The notes under the pieces are model-generated. The model saw only the letters and a program-made list of their open reading frames with translations, did not search any database and had not been told where the DNA came from. Source: Enterocloster clostridioformis (GTDB lineage: Bacteria > Bacillota > Clostridia > Lachnospirales > Lachnospiraceae). From it: a DNA stretch of 64,000 bases. Shown here piece after piece: positions 61,092 to 64,000 of the stretch. The position numbers and the translations under genes were made by a program. The DNA is taken from contig NZ_JAIWZC010000001.1 in assembly GCF_020297485.1 (NCBI RefSeq), forward strand, positions 5,208,001 through 5,272,000, in the 5' to 3' direction. Within the stretch, counting starts at the first letter, position 1. Every line of letters begins with the position of its first letter.

Positions 61092-61463
61092 AGTGACCTC
61101 CTGGTGCTATTTACTGGTTTTATTTTAAATCCATCTGGTCCTGATACCATAATGCGAATCCCTCATCTGTCATATCCCTGGTATCGGCTGGTAGTAACTT
61201 CCTTTCCGGCAGTATAGCGGCACATGGAGCTATTATACCACAAATATTTCCAAAAGACGAGTAGTTGGAAGCAGAGTCTTACCCAGAGTCTTACCTGCCC
61301 CTGCCACGGGCCGGCTGGCTTGATCCCACTGAGGAATTTAAACAGCTTATGTATATTTTGAAATTTGGTTACATATACTGGTAATAAATGGACCTGTCCT
61401 CCGATCTGATACCCGGAAGCAGATTCAGACCAGATTTTATCAAAAAGAAAAGGAGCGCATGAT
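61092..61463. other. Intergenic stretch without a recognised gene
   Basis: About 370 bases between the thioesterase and coiled-coil genes. A TATAAT on the minus strand at about 61226-61231 could serve the thioesterase but has no good -35. A short direct repeat of CAGAGTCTTACC occurs at about 61273-61296. No RNA or protein gene was recognised. Confidence 0.4.
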
Positions 61464-61706
61464 ATGGCACGGGGAGTAAGAAAGTCACCGGTTGAAAAAC
61501 TGCAGGGAGAGCTGGCGGATGTACAAGCATCCATAGCACAGTATGAAAGCTGTCTGGAAACCATGAGAGAAAAGGAAAAGGTACTTATGGAACATATCCA
61601 GCTGGAGGAATTTAAGGTGGTCAGCGATATGTTAAAGGAACGTGACATGACCATGGATGATTTAAAAGAAATGCTGGCAGGAGGGGACGTGACTCTCAGT
61701 GCATGA
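61464..61706 (+). CDS. Small coiled-coil protein
   Basis: An 80-residue protein after AAAAGGAG. Residues about 10-50 have a heptad-like pattern (VEKLQGELADVQASIAQYES and MREKEKVLMEHIQLEE), followed by a helical tail (MLKERDMTMDDLKEMLAGGD). It resembles short DUF4315-like proteins in arrangement, but the family is not certain. Role unknown. Confidence 0.6.
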   Translation: MARGVRKSPVEKLQGELADVQASIAQYESCLETMREKEKVLMEHIQLEEFKVVSDMLKERDMTMDDLKEMLAGGDVTLSA

Positions 61707-61877
61707 GACACGTAATCCTGTATACACGGTAATTCCATGCAAAGATAAGAACGCCTGTAAAATACGCGTTCTTATTTTTTTCTTAGTTTTTATGCTTGTT
61801 TGAGTCCTCATGTTGTAGATGGCAGCTGTTTTATGGTAGAATGATAAAAAACAGCAGGCTTGAAGGAGGTACATAAG

Positions 61878-62900
61878 ATGGCGGAAGTCACTTTGGGGAA
61901 AACAGGTATAACTGTGAACAAGAATGGGTTTGGGGCCCTTCCTATCCAGAGGATACCGGTGGAGGATGCGGTATATCTGATAAAAAAGGCGTATGAAGGC
62001 GGTATCACATTTTTTGACACAGCCAGGAACTATACGGACAGCGAGGAAAAGTTGGGAGCCGCGCTTGAGGGAATACGTGATAAGGTGTTCATCGCAACCA
62101 AGACAGCAGCAAAGACAGCAGAGAAATTCCGGGAGGACCTGGAGATTTCCCTGAAAAACCTGAGGACAGACCATGTGGACCTCTATCAATTCCATAATCC
62201 TTCCTTCTGTCCAAAGCCAGGAGACGGCACAGGACTGTATGAAGCCGTGCTGGAGGCTAAGGAGCAGGGCAAGGTACGCCACATAGGAATCACCAACCAC
62301 AGGCTGTCAGTGGCCATGGAGGCAATTGATTCAGGCATTTATGAGACGCTGCAGTTTCCATTCTGTTATCTGGCCACGGATAAGGACCTGGAACTGGTGG
62401 AACAGTGCAGGGAAGCAGGCATGGGGTTCATTGCCATGAAGGCATTATCCGGCGGTCTTATCAATAATTCACGGGCAGCCTACGCATATTTAGCCCAGTT
62501 TGACAATGTGCTTCCAATCTGGGGTGTTCAGAGAGAACGGGAGCTGGATGAATTCCTGTCTTATGTGGGAAATCCGCCTGAGATGACAGATGAGATAAGG
62601 GCGCTGATTGATAAGGACAGGAAAGAACTCCTGGGAGAATTCTGCAGAGGCTGCGGATACTGTATGCCATGTCCCGTGGGCATTGAAATCAATAACTGTG
62701 CCAGGATGTCCCTTATGATACGCAGGGCTCCTTCCGCGGCCTGGCTGACGCCGGACGCGCAGGAGAAAATGAAGAAGATTGAACAGTGCCTCCACTGCAA
62801 CCAGTGCAAGGGAAAATGTCCATATAACCTGGACACGCCCTCACTGTTGGAGAAGAACCTGAAGGACTATCTGGAGATTCTGAATGGAAAGGAATATTAG
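61878..62900 (+). CDS. Aldo/keto reductase with C-terminal 4Fe-4S domain
   Basis: A 340-residue protein; ATG 61878 follows AAGGAGGT. The TIM-barrel reductase part has LGKTGITVNKNGFGALPIQR, the catalytic aspartate and tyrosine in FFDTARNYTDSEEKLG (about 45-55), and GKVRHIGITNHR. Unusual compared with simple members, the last 80 residues hold two ferredoxin-like clusters (CRGCGYCMPCPVGIEINNC and CLHCNQCKGKCPYNLDTP), so electrons may come from a ferredoxin as well as a nicotinamide. Substrate unknown. It is monocistronic. Confidence 0.85.
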   Translation: MAEVTLGKTGITVNKNGFGALPIQRIPVEDAVYLIKKAYEGGITFFDTARNYTDSEEKLGAALEGIRDKVFIATKTAAKTAEKFREDLEISLKNLRTDHVDLYQFHNPSFCPKPGDGTGLYEAVLEAKEQGKVRHIGITNHRLSVAMEAIDSGIYETLQFPFCYLATDKDLELVEQCREAGMGFIAMKALSGGLINNSRAAYAYLAQFDNVLPIWGVQRERELDEFLSYVGNPPEMTDEIRALIDKDRKELLGEFCRGCGYCMPCPVGIEINNCARMSLMIRRAPSAAWLTPDAQEKMKKIEQCLHCNQCKGKCPYNLDTPSLLEKNLKDYLEILNGKEY

Positions 62901-62942
62901 AGGAAACAGACGAAGAAAATAGAAACAGTAGCGAAGGAAAGG

Positions 62943-62988
62943 AAACAGCGCCCGCTGCCATTACAGGCAGAGGAAGCGCTGTTTTTAA
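62943..62988 (+). terminator. Terminator after the aldo/keto reductase
   Basis: AAACAGCGC and CTGCC pair with GGCAG and GCGCTGTTT, followed by T residues. Confidence 0.8.
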
Positions 62989-63017
62989 TAAAACCAAGGT
63001 ATTGATTTTTCCGGGGA

Positions 63018-64000
63018 TTAATTGCGGTAGCGGTTGATGCAGGCGTATATCTCCTGGATCCTCGGCATAGAGAGGCCGCAGGCTGTGTAGGAGCTGTCGC
63101 CCACGGCGGCCAGCCCGCCCTTCTGTATCTCCTTAAGCAGCATGGAGACCGTATCCCTTACCGTATACCGTTCAAGCAGCTGGTGTTCCACACAGTAGCG
63201 CAGCATCTGTGCCAGAGTGCTGGTCTGTTCAGCGTCAATGAGCTGCTCCACGAACCGCAGGTCCACAGGGGATTTGCCGATTTGCAGGGAATCTTTTCCA
63301 TATACCTTAACCTTAATGCGTTCGTCACGGCCTCCGCCGAGGGTCCCCCTGCCTCTGTAATTACCCCTGTTTGCGGCAGCAAAATTTCCCGATACAGCCT
63401 GGGAACCGACTTTATTGCTTATCAGCCTGCGTTCCCCGGACGGAAGAAGAAAGCCGGGGGCAGAGGTGATGGGCTCAACGCCGTAGGCGGAACAGAAGGT
63501 CTTGGTCTTATCCGTGATGTCCAGCGGTTCATAGCAGTCCATCTGGAGGATGGTATCTGCAATATAGAAATAAGCGCCTGAACTTCCTGCCACCATAACA
63601 GTTGAAATGCCTGATTTTTCATACAAATCCCTGGCCCTCTCAATGAATGGGGTAATGGGCTCCTGGGCCCGGCTGATGATTTTCTGCATCAGATCATCCC
63701 TGACCATGAAGTTGGTGGCGGAGGTATCCTCGTCAATCAGAAAGACACGGCTTCCGGCCTCAATCCCTTCGATGACAGCGGCTGCCTGGGAGGTGCTGCC
63801 GCTGGCATCCTCAGTGGAGAAGCAGTGAGTGTCTTTTTTGTTGGGCAGGTCGTTGATAAACAGGGAAATGTCTACATTCTGAACGCTTCTGCCGTCCTCT
63901 GCCCGCAGCTTCATGGCAGTGGAATCAGTAATAACATATTCCCGCCCATCTCCGGCCACATGGTTGTAGACGCCGGACTCCAGTGCCTTTAACAGGGTGG
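63018..64000 (-). CDS. ABC-class predicted ATPase, partial (5' end outside the window)
   Basis: The frame is open from the right edge (minus strand, TLLKALESGVYNHVAGDGRE) to TAA at 63018, about 327 residues of a longer protein. The start TLLKALE is the end of a P-loop region. A Walker-B-like segment RVFLIDEDTSATNFMVRDDL and a later AGSSGAYFYIADTILQMD match the family of predicted ABC-class ATPases. The last third is a C-terminal domain ending IQEIYACINRYRN. Function is not established in this family; no neighbouring gene gives a hint. Confidence 0.78.
   Translation of the reverse strand, partial: TLLKALESGVYNHVAGDGREYVITDSTAMKLRAEDGRSVQNVDISLFINDLPNKKDTHCFSTEDASGSTSQAAAVIEGIEAGSRVFLIDEDTSATNFMVRDDLMQKIISRAQEPITPFIERARDLYEKSGISTVMVAGSSGAYFYIADTILQMDCYEPLDITDKTKTFCSAYGVEPITSAPGFLLPSGERRLISNKVGSQAVSGNFAAANRGNYRGRGTLGGGRDERIKVKVYGKDSLQIGKSPVDLRFVEQLIDAEQTSTLAQMLRYCVEHQLLERYTVRDTVSMLLKEIQKGGLAAVGDSSYTACGLSMPRIQEIYACINRYRN

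Noticed and set aside
61163..61738. A 191-codon minus-strand frame across the spacer and coiled-coil gene
   Set aside because: It lies antisense to a gene with a clear ribosome binding site and shows no protein-family features.

Overview
The window reads as a chromosomal segment of a Gram-positive anaerobe of the Clostridia, most likely a gut Lachnospiraceae member of the Enterocloster/Clostridium bolteae type. This is inferred from gene content (TRAP and ribose-type sugar uptake, FucO-type dehydrogenase, choline-binding-like wall repeats, Tn1549-type transposon genes, IS66/IS701/IS1634-like insertion sequences), strong AGGAGG-type ribosome binding sites and mid-range GC. No tRNA, rRNA or CRISPR array was seen.

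Region 1 (about 1-24,000) is the wreck of a capsule/exopolysaccharide locus. The surviving pieces are a DUF4422 glycosyltransferase, UDP-galactopyranose mutase, two GT4 glycosyltransferases, a GT2 fragment, a VanZ-like gene, and CpsD/Wzz fragments. Only the GT4 gene at 3152-4228 looks intact. The damage can be read in layers. Two 138-bp TA-flanked MITE copies in opposite orientation sit in the DUF4422 and vanZ genes. An IS630 element is nested in the terminal TA of one MITE. A 9.5-kb unit of two IS66 elements joined tail to tail, flanked by an exact 8-bp target duplication, sits in the second GT4 gene. A 4.15-kb recombinase-in-trio (RIT-like) element is nested in tnpB of the first IS66. Two nearly identical IS1634-like elements flank a PD-(D/E)XK nuclease-like gene, and an IS701 element joins the remains to a scrap of a Tn1549-like element (replisome organiser end, dnaC, tnpW). 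At most insertion points the interrupted reading frame can be rejoined exactly.

Region 2 (24,100-44,981) is ordered core or niche-adaptation DNA. It holds an AraC regulator divergent from a TRAP transporter, GH28 pectinase and YczE-type membrane protein operon; a 49-residue membrane peptide; an RlmI-type rRNA methyltransferase; a TetR regulator divergent from a wall-binding secreted protein; an MMPL exporter with a Gly/Ser-repeat partner; a second TetR gene and fucO; a KamA-like radical SAM enzyme; a frameshifted small gene; and a Na/phosphate cotransporter behind a candidate Pho box.

Region 3 (45,200-56,500) appears to be one sugar-utilisation system. It has a PfkB kinase, class II ketose-phosphate aldolase and D-lyxose-isomerase-like enzyme, then a ribose-type ABC importer, then a sensory block of lipoprotein binding protein, histidine kinase, NarL-type regulator and a second binding lipoprotein. 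The metabolic operon and the transporter operon each carry the same palindrome, TGACAAATGTCA, in their upstream region.

Region 4 (56,570-64,000) is mostly housekeeping: a TRIC-type channel, asparagine synthetase AsnA, a YHYH/wall-repeat secreted protein, a DUF3006 plus metallo-beta-lactamase lipoprotein pair, a thioesterase, a small coiled-coil protein, a ferredoxin-domain aldo/keto reductase and the 3' part of an ABC-class ATPase running off the right edge. Four spacers between 30 and 52 kb carry unrelated tandem repeats that all have a 13-14-bp period.
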